DNA from: Haloferax sp. Atlit-12N
Lineage (GTDB): Archaea > Halobacteriota > Halobacteria > Halobacteriales > Haloferacaceae
Assembly (NCBI RefSeq): GCF_003383095.1
Contig: NZ_PSYW01000002.1
Coordinates: 372,001 to 436,000, forward strand
Reading direction: 5' to 3'
DNA length: 64,000 nucleotides
The position numbers were made by a program, and so were the translations under genes. Every line of letters starts with the position of its first letter. Position 1 is the first letter of the stretch. The notes under the pieces were generated by a model. It worked only from the letters and a program-made list of their open reading frames with translations. It searched no databases and was not told where the DNA came from. Positions 25,318-33,799 of this stretch are shown in pieces.

Positions 25318-26235
25318 ATGGCACGAATCGAATCTCGGGTGCGCGACCTCGTCGGCTCCGACGCCGACATGCGCGCCGCCGTCGAAACCGTCCTCGAACG
25401 GGCGGACGACGGAGAAGTCGAGTGGGCCGACGTTCGCGACGAGCTCACGAGCGGCCAGTGGGGTCGCCTCATCGAGAAAGGTATCCTCGTCGACGGCGAC
25501 GAGGGGTTCCGGCTCGCCGACGCGGCGGAGACCCGCGCCGGCCTCGAAGACGACACGTCCGACTCCGGCGGCTCGTCGTCTTCGTCGGTCGATACCGACA
25601 CCGGCGACTCCTCGTGGTCGAAGTACGACAAGGGCGCGGCCGTCGTCACCGTCGGCCTGTTCCTCGGCTACTCGGTCGCCGAGGTTCGGAACGTCATCGG
25701 CGGCGTGATGGACGTGGCGCTCGGCCCGCTGGCCGACATGCTCCCGTTCTACGCCGTCGTGATGGTCCTCGCGCTCGCGACCGGCCTCTACTCCACGCTC
25801 CTGCAGGCGAACCTCATGGACATGGAGAAGATGGGCATGTATCAAGAGCGGATGAAGGACATCCAACAGCGGCAGAAAGACGCCAAGGAGCGCGGCGACG
25901 ACGCGGCGCTCGAGAAGATTCAAGAAGAGCAGATGGAGGCGATGGGCGACCAGATGGGCATGTTCAAAGAGCAGTTCCGCCCGATGGTCTGGATCATGTT
26001 CCTCACCATCCCGGTGTTCCTCTGGATGTACTGGGCCATCGGCGTCGGCGGGGGCTCCGACCCGCACATCGTCACCGAGAACATCGTGCTCCCGCTCGTC
26101 GGGTCCGTCGAGTGGAAGCAGGGAGTTATCGGTCCCATGCAGGCGTGGATTGTCTGGTACTTCCTCTGCTCGATGGGCTTCACCCAGATCATCCGCAAGA
26201 GCCTGAACATCGACATGTCGCCGTCGGCGTCGTAA
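25318..26235 (+). CDS. DUF106 membrane protein, EMC3/Oxa1-superfamily insertase homologue
   Basis: 305 residues. An N-terminal soluble module (about 1-85) plus Ser-rich linker is followed by a membrane core of about three to four helices and a cytoplasmic, charged coiled region rich in M, K, E and Q between the second and third helices (MEKMGMYQERMKDIQQR). This is the layout of archaeal DUF106, the homologue of EMC3/TMCO1. A role in membrane protein insertion is inferred from the family. It sits between adk and cmk, as in many archaea. Confidence 0.88.
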   Translation: MARIESRVRDLVGSDADMRAAVETVLERADDGEVEWADVRDELTSGQWGRLIEKGILVDGDEGFRLADAAETRAGLEDDTSDSGGSSSSSVDTDTGDSSWSKYDKGAAVVTVGLFLGYSVAEVRNVIGGVMDVALGPLADMLPFYAVVMVLALATGLYSTLLQANLMDMEKMGMYQERMKDIQQRQKDAKERGDDAALEKIQEEQMEAMGDQMGMFKEQFRPMVWIMFLTIPVFLWMYWAIGVGGGSDPHIVTENIVLPLVGSVEWKQGVIGPMQAWIVWYFLCSMGFTQIIRKSLNIDMSPSAS

Positions 26236-26385
26236 GCCGACCCGAGCGACTCGAAACGACTCCGTTTCTCTCTCCGTTTCCGCGTCTCACCAGCCTCGGT
26301 TCTCTCGCATTCACCCCCGTGAGAAGCCTCCGCAGGGGTCGTCGGCAACGATAACACCTTTTAGCCGACCGCACACAGCATGGAT

Positions 26386-26964
26386 ATGTTACTGACCGTC
26401 TCCGGACCACCGGGCAGCGGGAAAAGCACGACCGCCGCCGCGCTCGCCGAGGCGTTCGACCTCGAACACATAAGCGGCGGGGACATCTTCCGCGAACTCG
26501 CCGCCGAGCGCGACATGACCGCCGTCGAGTTCAACAAACTCGCCGAGGAGGACGACCAGATCGACCGCGACCTCGACCGTCGCCTCCGCGACATCGCGCT
26601 CGACCGCGACGACGTGCTTCTCGAATCTCGCCTCGCCGGCTGGCTCGCCGGCGACGCCGCAGACCTCCGTTTTTGGCTCGACGCCCCCGTCGACGTTCGC
26701 GCCGAGCGCATCGCCGACCGCGAGGACAAAGCGCCCGACATCGCCCGCGAGGAGACGACGACCCGCGAGGCGAGCGAGGCCAAGCGGTACGACGCGTACT
26801 ACGACATCGACATCACGGACCTCTCTATCTACGATATCGCGCTCAACACCGCCCGCTGGGGCCCTGACGAGGTGACCGCCATCTGCATCGCTGCGGTCGA
26901 GTCCTACGATTCCGAGGCCGACGAGGGCAAGTACCCGGTCGACGGCGTCCGTTACGACTTCTGA
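26386..26964 (+). CDS. cmk: Cytidylate kinase
   Basis: 192 residues. Starts [15 protein letters not shown] with the P-loop; it phosphorylates CMP/dCMP. The compact archaeal type lacks the large NMP-binding insert of E. coli Cmk. ATG 26386 is preferred over 26380 because a TTTTAG box (26359-26364) lies 22-27 bases upstream. cbf5 starts three bases after its stop. Confidence 0.93.
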   Translation: MLLTVSGPPGSGKSTTAAALAEAFDLEHISGGDIFRELAAERDMTAVEFNKLAEEDDQIDRDLDRRLRDIALDRDDVLLESRLAGWLAGDAADLRFWLDAPVDVRAERIADREDKAPDIAREETTTREASEAKRYDAYYDIDITDLSIYDIALNTARWGPDEVTAICIAAVESYDSEADEGKYPVDGVRYDF

Positions 26965-26966
26965 CC

Positions 26967-27836
26967 ATGCTCCGAGACCCACCCGAACACCGGAGCGTCG
27001 ACGACCTGCTCTCGTTCGGCGTCGTCAACCTCGACAAGCCGCCGGGGCCGTCGGCCCACCAAGTCACCGGCTGGGTCCGCGACATGGCCGACGTCGACCG
27101 CGCCGCCCACTCGGGAACGCTCGACCCGAAGGTGACCGGCTGTCTGCCGACTCTCCTCGGCGACGCGACCCGCATGGCGCAGGTGTTCCTCGAAGGCTCG
27201 AAGGAGTACGTCTCCGTGCTCGAACTCCACGGGCCCGCGCCGGCCGACATCGACTCGACCGTCGCCGAGTTCGAATCGAAACTCTACCAGAAGCCCCCGC
27301 GGAAGTCCGCCGTCTCGCGTCGCCTTCGCGTCCGCGAGGTGTACGACCTCGACCTCCTCGAAGTGAAAGACAGACAGGCGCTCCTGCGCATCCGCTGTGA
27401 GTCGGGGACGTACATCCGAAAGCTGTGTCACGACCTCGGCCTCGCGCTCGGCACCGGCGGCCACATGGGCCACCTCCGCCGGACCGCGACCGACCCCTTC
27501 GACGACGCGGACCTCGCCACGCTCCACGACCTCGCGGACGCCCTCGCGTTCGCCGAGGAGGGCGACGAGTCGTGGCTCCGCGACGTGGTCTCGCCCGCCG
27601 AGCGGGCGCTGTCGCATCTCCCATCGGTCACCATCGCCAACAGCGCGGCCCGCGAGGTCGCCAACGGCGCGCCCGTCTACGCGCCCGGCGTCTTCGACGT
27701 CGACGCCGACGCCTCCCGCGGCGACCTCGTGGCCTGTTTCACCGACGACGGTTCGGCCGTCTGTCTGGGTGAACTCGTCGGCGACGCGAACGCCGACTCG
27801 GGCGAGGTCGTCTCGCTGGAAGCCGTGTTAGTCTGA
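26967..27836 (+). CDS. truB: tRNA/rRNA pseudouridine synthase Cbf5 (TruB family)
   Basis: 289 residues. Catalytic Asp in HSGTLDPKVTG, the conserved GSKEYV and KLYQKPPRKSAVSR segments, RIRCESGTYIRKL, and a PUA domain from about residue 205. It is the catalytic subunit of H/ACA RNPs in archaea and may also modify tRNA U55. It follows cmk after three bases (AC between TGA and ATG), so they share a transcript. Confidence 0.94.
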   Translation: MLRDPPEHRSVDDLLSFGVVNLDKPPGPSAHQVTGWVRDMADVDRAAHSGTLDPKVTGCLPTLLGDATRMAQVFLEGSKEYVSVLELHGPAPADIDSTVAEFESKLYQKPPRKSAVSRRLRVREVYDLDLLEVKDRQALLRIRCESGTYIRKLCHDLGLALGTGGHMGHLRRTATDPFDDADLATLHDLADALAFAEEGDESWLRDVVSPAERALSHLPSVTIANSAAREVANGAPVYAPGVFDVDADASRGDLVACFTDDGSAVCLGELVGDANADSGEVVSLEAVLV

Positions 27837-27848
27837 GACCGTTTCGCG

Positions 27849-28133
27849 CTACTTTCTCCGGCGCTTTTTCTCCGCGTCCGCGAGCGTCTCCGCCTGCTCG
27901 TTGACCGACGCGACCTCTCGTTTCGCGTCCGATTTGTCGAGGTCGTAGACGTAGCGCCACGACGCCAGCGGGTAACCGTGCGACTCCTCGGGGCGGTCCG
28001 CCGCCGGTTCAGACTCGGCACCGCGACGAATCGACCACCACCGGACGCCCGCGACGCCCAACGCGAGGAGGACGAGGAGCATCGCGACGAACGGGAGGAG
28101 TCCGAGCGGGACGCTCTGGAGAGACGTGAACAT
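27849..28133 (-). CDS. Haloarchaeal membrane protein of unknown function
   Basis: 94 residues with one hydrophobic helix (about 10-32) at the N-terminus, then a hydrophilic basic tail ending KKRRRK. Tail motif SWRYVYDLDKSDAKREV. Not assigned to a family. Convergent with cbf5. Confidence 0.65.
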   Translation of the reverse strand: MFTSLQSVPLGLLPFVAMLLVLLALGVAGVRWWSIRRGAESEPAADRPEESHGYPLASWRYVYDLDKSDAKREVASVNEQAETLADAEKKRRRK

Positions 28134-28306
28134 ATGTTGTCATTACTCCCGAGGCGGCAAAAGCGTACTCGTGGAGTGGAATCGGTTTCGTGGCACCGTT
28201 CGAACCGCACGACGACGGTGCGATACCGTGGCACGGCAGCCCTTCGCGTCGCCGCGACGAAACGAAGGGCTTAACCGCGAGACACGCATCGTTTTGAATA
28301 CACCCC

Positions 28307-28377
28307 GGGACCGTGGGGTAGTGGTATCCTCTGCCGATGGGGTCGGTAGGACCTGAGTTCGACTCTCAGCGGTCCCA
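28307..28377 (+). tRNA. tRNA-Pro (GGG)
   Basis: Acceptor GGGACC pairs with GGTCCC (28371-28376), discriminator A 28377. The anticodon stem TGCCG/CGGTA encloses loop ATGGGGT with anticodon GGG. T-arm GAGTTCGACTCTC. No CCA encoded and no intron. Length 71 nt. Confidence 0.9.
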
Positions 28378-28512
28378 TACTTTTGCCGACGCAACACGAC
28401 GAGCCGTGAGTTCGTCAGGACTCTGGCGAGGCACGCCACGTCGGGGGCCGAGTTTACGGAACTGAGCGTCGAGCCCGGAAGTCGCAGCCCGCTCGCGGGG
28501 CCGTCTTTCGAC

Positions 28513-28527
28513 GTTCGACTCTCAGCG
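28513..28527 (+). repeat. Direct repeat of the tRNA-Pro T-arm
   Basis: GTTCGACTCTCAGCG (15 nt) is identical to tRNA-Pro positions 28357-28371 and is followed by a degenerate acceptor (AGGCCCA instead of GTCCCA). This may be a leftover attachment site from an element that integrated in the tRNA. Confidence 0.45.
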
Positions 28528-28577
28528 AGGCCCAGTTGGCGACGATACTACTGCAAGCCAACGGCCTTAGCCGACGC

Positions 28578-28652
28578 TCATTCCCTGTAAAACAGATACG
28601 AAAACGCTAGAACTAGCACCGACCCGACGAAGAACGCCAACAAGACCATCAT
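28578..28652 (-). CDS. Membrane microprotein (24 aa)
   Basis: 24 residues: MMVLLAFFVGSVLVLAFSYL and a short FYRE tail, a single hydrophobic helix. Its first ATG overlaps the TGA of the upstream 40-residue ORF (ATGA), typical of coupled small genes. Too short to identify; included because of the overlap and helix. Confidence 0.4.
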   Translation of the reverse strand: MMVLLAFFVGSVLVLAFSYLFYRE

Positions 28653-28771
28653 CCGTCCGTTTGGGACCCGACGAACGCCGCGGAGACACCGCCAACGAGC
28701 GCCGACCCAATCAGGAGAAACGCACCACGTTGCCACTCCTCGACGAACTCGATTATCGTCCTTTCAGACAT
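28649..28771 (-). CDS. Membrane microprotein (40 aa)
   Basis: 40 residues: MSERTIIEFVEEWQRGAFL followed by a Gly/Ala-rich hydrophobic helix. It ends in SQTDG and is overlapped by the next small ORF. An AT-rich GATTTTTGTC segment about 27 bases upstream could serve as TATA box. Family not recognised. Confidence 0.5.
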   Translation of the reverse strand: MSERTIIEFVEEWQRGAFLLIGSALVGGVSAAFVGSQTDG

Positions 28772-28884
28772 ACAACAATTTTTGCGTCGACGGACAAAAA
28801 TCTCGTGGTGACTCCGAGCGTGACACGGTGTGACTTCCCGTCACACCCAGCAACAACCACCAAAAAACGGCCGAGAACCGCTAC

Positions 28885-29154
28885 TCAGGTCGAGACGGCA
28901 TCGCAGGTCCAGCCGGGGTCACTCCCCGTCCGCCGGATGAGGTCCGCGCGGCACGCCGGACAGTAGTCGGGGACCGTCGTTTCGCCCCGCGGGACATAGA
29001 CGCCACCGCCGCATTCCACGCACGCATCGGCGACGACTGTGGTGCAGTCCGCACACAGGTTGAAGTCGTCAACCGTGAGGTCGCGCAGCACTTCGAGCTT
29101 TTTGTCCAGGATGTACTCGTCGATAACCGCCTGACAGCTGTGGCACGGCTTCAT
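28885..29154 (-). CDS. Small zinc-finger protein (HVO_0758-like type)
   Basis: 89 residues with four CxxC knuckles: CHSC near the start, CADC, CVEC and CPAC, enough to bind two zinc ions. A helical segment (IDEYILDKKLEVLRD) lies between the first two. Haloarchaea carry many such zinc-finger microproteins, several with regulatory roles. The start MKPCHSC is chosen because upstream in-frame sequence is not conserved-looking; a TATATG element lies 33-38 bases upstream. Confidence 0.75.
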   Translation of the reverse strand: MKPCHSCQAVIDEYILDKKLEVLRDLTVDDFNLCADCTTVVADACVECGGGVYVPRGETTVPDYCPACRADLIRRTGSDPGWTCDAVST

Positions 29155-29451
29155 AGCGATACAGCGTGTCAATTGAGACCATGGCACATATACCTGTCGT
29201 CGTCGGTGTCTCTTGTCGCGGAATGTCAGTCGGGCCGGAGGCTCACCGGCGGCGGGAGTTGCCACATTCACGCGCGAGCGACGCTAGCGCGCCCGATGCG
29301 AACGTGTTTCACAGAAATCATAAGTGACTCGGTGACGAGTTAGTATTTGCTGCTGTCAGAGGCACGTCAGGGCAACGACCACTCGTTCGCCCGCCACGCA
29401 CCCCATTCTCCCGCACCGTCTGCTTCGAACGATATCGTCCCCGACCGACTC
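29155..29451. other. Intergenic region without a supported gene
   Basis: About 300 bp. It holds the promoter of the zinc-finger gene (CATATA box, 29187-29192) and a short GCGC-rich imperfect palindrome at about 29270-29295. No ORF with a convincing start or family, and no RNA fold that I recognise. Confidence 0.4.
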
Positions 29452-29973
29452 TCAGCCCTGCGAACTCGTGTCGCCCGGAGCGTCTCCGCGCGTCTCGCCG
29501 AGTAGCGCGTCAGTCCCGCGGTGGACCCCCACGAGAACGACCACACTCGCGACGATAATCGCGACCGACTGGGGCGTCGAGAGCAGTCCGAGCGAGACGA
29601 TGAGCGTCGTCGCGCAGGCCGGCGGGTGGACCACGTCGAGTTCGACCATTCCCCAGCCCGTCGCGGCGACCGAGACCGCCGCGCTCGCGACGAGTCGCAG
29701 CGTGTCCGTCGACGCGGCCGAGAGCGACGGGGCGAGCGTCACGCCGGGGGCGACGAGCGCGTAGGTCGCGAAGCCGACGACGGCACCGACGGCGTGGCCG
29801 CCGACGATGCGAGACGGACGGGAGTGCCCGCCGCGACGGCGGAAGGCGAGAACGAACGCCGTGGGGCCGAGGCTGGGAAAGACGAACGGCTCGCCGGTCG
29901 CCCACGCGATGCCGCCGAGTGCGGCGACGAGCAGGCCGGCGGAGAGCCCCGTTTCGAGACCGCGTCGAGACAT
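29452..29973 (-). CDS. HPP family integral membrane protein
   Basis: 173 residues with four to five hydrophobic segments. The family signature HPPACATTLI lies at about 125-134, and FPSLGPTAFVLAF is the second conserved part. HPP proteins have been linked to nitrite transport in plastids and cyanobacteria; whether this applies here is unknown. Ends in a short acidic tail. Confidence 0.85.
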   Translation of the reverse strand: MSRRGLETGLSAGLLVAALGGIAWATGEPFVFPSLGPTAFVLAFRRRGGHSRPSRIVGGHAVGAVVGFATYALVAPGVTLAPSLSAASTDTLRLVASAAVSVAATGWGMVELDVVHPPACATTLIVSLGLLSTPQSVAIIVASVVVLVGVHRGTDALLGETRGDAPGDTSSQG

Positions 29974-30109
29974 GTGACACGCTCTGTCGACGCGGCGTGA
30001 AAACGGTGTCTAACTCTGACCGAATCGAACCGGTACCGTGGGACTCGTCGACAGATACCGCGTGCTCCGCACGCCCACGTTGAAGTGCGGCCGCGACGAC
30101 GGACGGTGT

Positions 30110-30694
30110 ATGTCCGGAGCCGCGTTTCTCGAAGGTGACCGCGTCGAACTCAGAACCGTCGAGTCGGAGCACGTCGAGTTCCTCCACGAGACGGTCAACG
30201 ACCCGCGGGTTCGACGGGGAATCGCCGCTTCCGACCCGGTGACGCGGGTGACAGAGCGCGAGTGGGTCGAGTCGCGCGGCGACGGCGACGACATCAGCTT
30301 CGTCGTCTCGGTCGGCGGCGACCCGGTCGGGACTATCGGCCTCAAGCCGCCGAACGTCGTCACCGGCGCGGCCGAGGTCGGCTACCTTATCGCGCCCGAC
30401 TACTGGGGCAACGGCTACGCGACCGACGCGTTGCGGACGCTCTGCGGCTACGCCTTCGGCGAGCGCCGGCTCAACAAGCTGTACGCGAACGCCTACGAGA
30501 CGAACCCGGCGTCGACCCGCGTGCTGGAGAAAGCCGGCTTCGAACGCGAGGGCGTCCACCGGGAACAGGGGTTCGTCGACGGCGGCCACGTCGACGTACT
30601 TCGGTACGGTCGGCTCGCCGACGAGTGGCGAGACGAAGAGAAAGCCCGTGACGCCGAAAGCGGGGTTGCAAGCGACGCCGACGGGTGGATATAG
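30110..30694 (+). CDS. GNAT N-acetyltransferase (RimJ/RimL type)
   Basis: 194 residues. LEGDRVELRTVESEHVEFLHE opens a RimL-like fold; the acetyl-CoA loop lies in YWGNGYATDALRTLCGYAF and NPASTRVLEKAGFEREG is the C-terminal signature. Substrate unknown (ribosomal or other protein N-termini, or small amines). It begins at ATG 30110, after the HPP gene and divergent from it. Confidence 0.86.
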   Translation: MSGAAFLEGDRVELRTVESEHVEFLHETVNDPRVRRGIAASDPVTRVTEREWVESRGDGDDISFVVSVGGDPVGTIGLKPPNVVTGAAEVGYLIAPDYWGNGYATDALRTLCGYAFGERRLNKLYANAYETNPASTRVLEKAGFEREGVHREQGFVDGGHVDVLRYGRLADEWRDEEKARDAESGVASDADGWI

Positions 30695-30695
30695 C

Positions 30696-31730
30696 CTAAA
30701 TCCAGCCCTCTTGGGCGAGGAGTTCGCCGTTGAGGACCGACGCGCCGGCCGCGCCGCGAATCGTGTTGTGCGCGAGGCAGTTGTACTTCACGCCGTGCTC
30801 GGTGGCCTGGATGCCGCCGGCGGAAATCTGCATGCCGTCGCCGCGCTCGCGGTCGAGGCGGGGCTGCGGGCGGAAGTTGTCCTCGAAGACGTGGATGAGC
30901 TGTTCGGGCGCGCTCGGGAGGTCGACGCCGGGGTACTCGCGCATCGCGGCCGCGACGTCCTCGGGGGAGGCGTCGTCGGCGAGGTCGGCGAAGACGCTCT
31001 CGAGGTGGCCGTCGAGCGTCGGGATGCGGTTACACGAGGCGTTGACCTCCGCGCCGTGGAGCGCGACTTCCGCGCCGTCGAACGAGCCCAGAAGCTTGCG
31101 GGACTCCGTCTCCATCTTCTCTTCTTCGCCGCCGATGTGCGGGATGGCGTTGTCGATGATTTCCATCGAGGTGACGCCGTCGTAGCCCGCACCGGAGACG
31201 GCCTGCAGGGTCGTGACGTCGACGCGTTCGAGGCCGAACTGGTCGAGCGCGGCGAGCGTCGGGACCATCGTGATGGTCGAGCAGTTCGGGTTCTTCACGA
31301 GCGCGCCGTCCCAGCCGCGCTCGTCGCGCTGGACCTCGATGAGGTCGAGGTGCTCCGGATTGATCTCCGGAATCGTGAGCGGCACGTCGGGGGCCATGCG
31401 GTCGTTCGAGGAGTTCGAGGAGACGACGTAGCCTGCCTCGAGGAATTCGGGTTCGACCTCGGCGGCGACCGACGACGGGAGCGACGAAAACAGGAGGTCG
31501 ATGTCGTCGGGCACGTCCGCGGGGTCGGTGCTGCCGACTTCCATCGCGGCCACGTCGTCCGGGATGGGGGTGTTGACGCGCCACTTCGCGGCCTCGTCGT
31601 ATCGCTTGCCCGCGCTCGACTCGCTCGCGGTCAGCGCCGCGAGTTCGAACGTCGGGTGGTCTTCGAGGAGTTGGATGAATCGCTGTCCGACTGCGCCGGT
31701 TGCACCGAGGATGCCGACTCGTACTGCCAT
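30696..31730 (-). CDS. asd: Aspartate-semialdehyde dehydrogenase
   Basis: 344 residues. N-terminal Rossmann GILGATGAVGQRF, catalytic Cys150 in KNPNCSTITM, and the HGAEVNASCNRIP segment. Reduces aspartyl phosphate for Lys/Thr/Met synthesis. Start MAVRVGILG; a CTTATG box 26-31 bases upstream supports a leaderless transcript. It converges on the GNAT gene (one base between stops). Confidence 0.95.
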   Translation of the reverse strand: MAVRVGILGATGAVGQRFIQLLEDHPTFELAALTASESSAGKRYDEAAKWRVNTPIPDDVAAMEVGSTDPADVPDDIDLLFSSLPSSVAAEVEPEFLEAGYVVSSNSSNDRMAPDVPLTIPEINPEHLDLIEVQRDERGWDGALVKNPNCSTITMVPTLAALDQFGLERVDVTTLQAVSGAGYDGVTSMEIIDNAIPHIGGEEEKMETESRKLLGSFDGAEVALHGAEVNASCNRIPTLDGHLESVFADLADDASPEDVAAAMREYPGVDLPSAPEQLIHVFEDNFRPQPRLDRERGDGMQISAGGIQATEHGVKYNCLAHNTIRGAAGASVLNGELLAQEGWI

Positions 31731-31755
31731 TACCCGTGTCGTAGTGTGGCACACG

Positions 31756-31761
31756 CATAAG
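31756..31761 (-). promoter_or_regulatory. TATA box of asd
   Basis: CTTATG on the minus strand, about 28 bases before the asd start codon. Confidence 0.5.
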
Positions 31762-31927
31762 GCCGTTTGGATTTGAACCAGTATTCGCGGCGTATAGTGC
31801 CAGAGAAGTGTAAGCTCGGGCCTTCTATCACGGTCGAACACGTAAATCGTCGTCTGTCGAATCGGCCACCGACGTGCGTTGGTAAAACCGATAGAATAAC
31901 GTGCGGTTCCCTGAAAGACTACCGCAA

Positions 31928-33730
31928 ATGTTCAGCAAGGTTCTCGTCGCCAACCGAGGCGAGATCGCGGTGCGCGTCATGCGCGCCTGCGAGGAGTTAG
32001 GAGTCCGGACCGTCGCCGTCTACAGCGAGGCGGACAAACACGGCGGGCACGTGCGGTACGCCGACGAGGCGTACAACATCGGTCCCGCCCGCGCGGCCGA
32101 TTCCTACCTCGACCACGAGTCGGTCATCGAGGCCGCGCGAAAGGCCGACGCCGACGCCATCCATCCCGGCTACGGCTTCCTCGCGGAGAACGCCGCGTTC
32201 GCCCGGAAAGTCGAGGAATCCGAGTTCAAGTGGGTCGGCCCGTCGGCCGACGCGATGGAGCGCCTCGGCGAGAAGACGAAGGCCCGCGCGCTCATGCAAG
32301 ACGCCGACGTGCCGGTCGTCCCCGGGACGACCGAGCCCGCCGACTCCGCCGAGGACGTGAAGGCCGTCGCCGACGAGTTCGGCTACCCGGTCGCAATCAA
32401 GGCCGAAGGCGGCGGTGGCGGTCGCGGCCTGAAGGTCGTCCACTCCGAGGACGAGGTCGACGAGCAGTTCGAGACGGCAAAGCGCGAGGGCGAGGCGTAC
32501 TTCGACAACGCATCCGTCTACGTCGAGAAGTACCTCGAAGCGCCGCGCCACATCGAGGTGCAGATTCTCGCCGACGAGCACGGCAACGTCCGCCACCTCG
32601 GCGAGCGCGACTGCTCGCTCCAGCGCCGCCACCAGAAGGTCATCGAGGAGGCCCCGTCACCGGCGCTCTCCGACGACCTGCGCGAGCGCATCGGCGAGGC
32701 CGCCCGCCGCGGCGTCCGCGCCGCCGACTACACCAACGCCGGCACCGTGGAGTTCCTCGTCGAGGACGGCGAGTTCTACTTCATGGAGGTCAACACGCGC
32801 ATCCAGGTCGAACACACCGTCACCGAGGAAGTGACGGGCCTCGACGTGGTGAAGTGGCAACTGCGCGTCGCCGCCGGCGAGGAACTCGACTTCTCGCAGG
32901 ACGACGTGGACATCGAGGGCCACTCGATGGAGTTCCGCATCAACGCGGAGGCCCCGGAAAAGGAGTTCGCGCCCGCGACGGGCACGCTCGCGACCTACGA
33001 CCCGCCGGGCGGCATCGGCGTCCGCATGGACGACGCCGTCCGCCAGGGCGACGAAATCGGCGGCGACTACGACTCGATGATTGCCAAGCTCATCGTCACC
33101 GCCTCGGACCGCGAGGAGGTCCTCGCCCGCGCCGAGCGCGCGCTCGCCGAGTTCGACATCGAGGGGCTCCGCACGGTCATCCCGTTCCACCGCCTCATGC
33201 TCACCGACGAGGCGTTCCGCGAGGGGAGCCACACGACGAAGTACCTCGACGAGGTGCTCGACCCCGACCGCATCCAGGCCGCCGTCGAGCGCTGGTCGCC
33301 CGAGGCCGTCGCCGACGATGACGACGACGACGAGGTCACGGAACGCACCTTCACCGTCGAGGTCAACGGCAAGCGCTTCGAGGTCAGCCTCGAAGAGCGC
33401 GGTGCACCCGCCATCCCGGTCGGGAACGCGTCCGCGGGCAAATCTAACTCCTCCGGCCCGCGCAAGCGCCGCGACGACGGCGGAAACGACGATTCCCAGC
33501 AGATTATCGAGGGCGACGGCGAGTCCGTCACCGCCGAGATGCAGGGGACCATCCTCTCTGTCGAAGTCGAGGAGGGCGACGAGGTCGAACCCGGCGACAC
33601 CGTCTGTATCCTCGAAGCCATGAAGATGGAAAACGACGTGGTCGCCGAGCGCGGCGGCACGGTCTCGCAGGTCCTCGTCTCCGAGGGCGACAGCGTGGAC
33701 ATGGGCGACGTGCTGCTCGTCCTCGAATAG
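31928..33730 (+). CDS. pccA: Acyl-CoA (acetyl/propionyl) carboxylase biotin carboxylase + BCCP subunit
   Basis: 600 residues. Biotin carboxylase domain (about 1-450) with the ATP-grasp GGGGGRGLK loop and [18 protein letters not shown]; then an acidic linker and a biotinyl domain with the biotinylated Lys (about K566) in [11 protein letters not shown]. Carboxylates biotin for the PccB carboxyltransferase, found 12 kb away with PccX. The biotin ligase birA follows directly. Propionyl-CoA carboxylase is the most likely activity in Haloferax (propionate and PHBV metabolism). Confidence 0.94.
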   Translation: MFSKVLVANRGEIAVRVMRACEELGVRTVAVYSEADKHGGHVRYADEAYNIGPARAADSYLDHESVIEAARKADADAIHPGYGFLAENAAFARKVEESEFKWVGPSADAMERLGEKTKARALMQDADVPVVPGTTEPADSAEDVKAVADEFGYPVAIKAEGGGGGRGLKVVHSEDEVDEQFETAKREGEAYFDNASVYVEKYLEAPRHIEVQILADEHGNVRHLGERDCSLQRRHQKVIEEAPSPALSDDLRERIGEAARRGVRAADYTNAGTVEFLVEDGEFYFMEVNTRIQVEHTVTEEVTGLDVVKWQLRVAAGEELDFSQDDVDIEGHSMEFRINAEAPEKEFAPATGTLATYDPPGGIGVRMDDAVRQGDEIGGDYDSMIAKLIVTASDREEVLARAERALAEFDIEGLRTVIPFHRLMLTDEAFREGSHTTKYLDEVLDPDRIQAAVERWSPEAVADDDDDDEVTERTFTVEVNGKRFEVSLEERGAPAIPVGNASAGKSNSSGPRKRRDDGGNDDSQQIIEGDGESVTAEMQGTILSVEVEEGDEVEPGDTVCILEAMKMENDVVAERGGTVSQVLVSEGDSVDMGDVLLVLE

Positions 33731-33799
33731 CCCGTTCGACCCCGAGACCACAGCGCCCGAACCGCGAACCTCTTTTCCCGTGCGCCGGTACCGACCTCC

